Assembly: GCA_964645775.1 (NCBI GenBank)
Contig: CAZYBU010000034.1
Location: forward strand, 1 to 32,300
Source of the DNA: CAZYBU01 sp964645775
Lineage (GTDB): Bacteria > Spirochaetota > UBA4802 > UBA5550
Direction of reading: 5' to 3'
DNA: 32,300 bases
In this document: positions 30,713-32,300 of the stretch, piece after piece
Position numbering within the stretch: position 1 is the stretch's first letter
How the letters are laid out: every line of letters starts with the position of its first letter
Notes under the pieces: model-generated
The model's input: only the letters and a program-made list of their open reading frames with translations
Told to the model about the DNA's origin: nothing
Database searches by the model: none
Made by a program: the position numbers and the translations under genes

Positions 30713-32275
30713 GTCCGAATTGCCCTGAGATAAGAAGGGATTATGACTTTTGAGTTTCCTACGCCTAACAATATGGCGTGATAGTGTGTCCGAATTGCCC
30801 TGAGATAAGAAGGGATTATGACTTCCTCATTTTTTGCCTCTTTTATTATATGTTTTTGAGTCCGAATTGCCCTGAGATAAGAAGGGATTATGACGATCCT
30901 GTAGTATTTTACTTTTTCCATCTTTTTACCTCGCTTGTCCGAATTGCCCTGAGATAAGAAGGGATTATGACGACCGATTGCTTTCCACATCTTCTTAACC
31001 TCCATTTAAGTCCGAATTGCCCTGAGATAAGAAGGGATTATGACTTCCATTTGTTATCAACCTTTTTTTTATTTCTTCTAATAGTCCGAATTGCCCTGAG
31101 ATAAGAAGGGATTATGACCTTTAATATTTTATATTTCTTCTACTGTATACAATCCTTGTCCGAATTGCCCTGAGATAAGAAGGGATTATGACAATAATTT
31201 TTTGCTTTCGGTGTTTTGATTTTGTTTTTGTCCGAATTGCCCTGAGATAAGAAGGGATTATGACCGAAATGCGCCCTATCTTCGTCATCCCAAGGTATAG
31301 AGCGTCCGAATTGCCCTGAGATAAGAAGGGATTATGACTCGATTAAGGTATCGAATAATTCTTCTAATTCTTCCATTGTCCGAATTGCCCTGAGATAAGA
31401 AGGGATTATGACAATGAAGATGGAAGAAATGATCTCTGCTATTGAAGAGGTCCGAATTGCCCTGAGATAAGAAGGGATTATGACTCTAACCATGAAGGAA
31501 ATTCTTCCTTCATGCCGTCAAGTCCGAATTGCCCTGAGATAAGAAGGGATTATGACGATATTCCCGGAGCTGCTCTATCGTCTTTTCTTCATCAGGTCCG
31601 AATTGCCCTGAGATAAGAAGGGATTATGACTCATCAACATGTCCGGACGATAACATGTTGACGATCTTAGTCCGAATTGCCCTGAGATAAGAAGGGATTA
31701 TGACATCTCCTCTCTCATTTCCTCGATTTCCTCATCGATTTCGTCCGAATTGCCCTGAGATAAGAAGGGATTATGACAGACTGAGGATATCCTCAATCTC
31801 CTGCTTCATTTCCTGTCCGAATTGCCCTGAGATAAGAAGGGATTATGACTCAATATGTCCGGCTGACAACATGTTCTGAAGCTTGAAAGTCCGAATTGCC
31901 CTGAGATAAGAAGGGATTATGACTTTACATAAGAGGACCATTCAGGGATCCTCACGAACGTCCGAATTGCCCTGAGATAAGAAGGGATTATGACTCCTCA
32001 TCGATTTCTCGAAACAGATCTTCAAGCTTCGTCCGAATTGCCCTGAGATAAGAAGGGATTATGACCCCTCTGTCAATGTAGCCGGATAGTCCCTGCTCAG
32101 CTCTAGTCCGAATTGCCCTGAGATAAGAAGGGATTATGACTAGTGTGTCGGGGTTGACGTGTGCCCGATCTTCGTCATCCCAGTCCGAATTGCCCTGAGA
32201 TAAGAAGGGTCGGCGTCTTTTCGCACCTCCTGTGCGACGCCGACATTGCAACATCCCTGTTGGGAAGATTATGAC
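30713..32275 (+). CRISPR. CRISPR array, 21 repeats and 20 spacers
   Basis: Twenty identical 35-base repeats begin at 30713, 30788, 30860, 30937, 31010, 31084, 31158, 31230, 31304, 31378, 31450, 31522, 31596, 31670, 31743, 31815, 31889, 31960, 32031 and 32106; a twenty-first, split copy begins at 32183. Each starts GTCCGAATTGCC and ends GGGATTATGAC. Spacers are 36-42 bases. CCCT...AGGG can pair as a short stem, after which the last eight bases (ATTATGAC) form the expected crRNA 5' handle; this matches the plus-strand direction, with the leader on the left and the damaged repeat on the right. Many spacers are T-rich on this strand and read as open, Glu/Lys-rich peptides on the other, so the crRNAs would be antisense to mRNA. 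Confidence 0.98.
32210..32267. mobile_element. 58-bp palindromic element splitting the last CRISPR repeat
   Basis: The last repeat runs 32183-32209, stops after GGG, and resumes as ATTATGAC at 32268-32275. Between them lie 58 bases: an outer stem GTCGGCGTC (32209-32217)/GACGCCGAC (32236-32244), an inner stem CGCAC/GTGCG (32222-32236), and a small hairpin CAACA/TGTTG (32249-32262). The first 16 bases also follow the broken repeat at 14662-14688. No gene is inside, so it is a MITE- or REP-like insertion. After 32275, 25 bases remain with nothing identifiable. Confidence 0.7.
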
Positions 32276-32300
32276 CCTGAAGGCTTTTCGGTTATTGCCC

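Noticed and set aside
30676..32254. Minus-strand open frames across the CRISPR array with repeated VIIPSYLRAIRT segments
   Set aside because: They are translations of the CRISPR repeat itself. No ribosome site or codon pattern supports a gene.
1..32300. tRNA, rRNA, integrase, transposase or a prophage boundary
   Set aside because: I looked for cloverleaf-like stems, recombinase motifs and att-like repeats next to tRNAs and found none. The only mobile signals are the small palindromic elements.

Overview
The window is a bacterial defence island built around a complete type III-B (Cmr) CRISPR-Cas locus. Strong AGGAGG ribosome sites, mixed base composition, two toxin-antitoxin pairs and exported proteins fit a bacterium. 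I cannot name the phylum; a spirochaete- or Desulfobacterota-like anaerobe is only a guess.

Layout. 1-1831: start of an exported protein that runs off the left edge, a hicAB pair lying between two related copies of that gene's 5' end, and a ParE-type toxin with its antitoxin. 1981-6070: small unknown genes, two small membrane proteins, a membrane/HEPN-like protein, an exported thermonuclease and a DUF4258 protein. 6140-11154: a CARF-CHAT fusion (cyclic-oligoadenylate sensor plus caspase-like protease), divergent from an operon of ECF sigma factor, zinc-binding anti-sigma factor and a DUF3800-like protein with a long helical tail. 11161-14343: a large coiled-coil protein and a small acidic protein. 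14470-14812: a spacer-less copy of the CRISPR leader with one damaged repeat. 15685-30515: one long co-directional operon, csx1 (CARF-HEPN), cmr1, cmr2/cas10, cmr3, cmr4, cmr5, cmr6, cad1 (CARF-adenosine deaminase), a NUDIX hydrolase, a Cami1-like CARF-RelE protein, cas6, cas1 and two cas2 genes. 30516-32275: leader and an array of 21 repeats and 20 spacers.

Main discovery. Six intergenic sites share one promoter architecture, TCCGAAAT, exactly 15 bases, then CGTC (TGTC at one site), the form expected of an ECF sigma promoter. They precede the csx1-cmr-cas operon, the sigma/anti-sigma operon itself, the 154-aa/76-aa pair, the small membrane proteins, the DUF4258 gene and the 72-aa gene. At four sites the CGTC ends 30-34 bases before the start codon.

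Proposed circuit (inference). Cas10 (intact GGDD) makes cyclic oligoadenylate on target RNA binding. This activates Csx1, Cad1 and the Cami1-like nuclease, and also the CARF-CHAT protease. The protease cuts the anti-sigma factor (or a partner), the ECF sigma is freed, and it switches on the CRISPR operon, its own operon and a set of small unknown effectors. That would be a protease-sigma relay analogous to Craspase/Csx30/CASP-sigma of type III-E and to the SAVED-CHAT cascade, but with a CARF sensor and a promoter regulon readable in the DNA.
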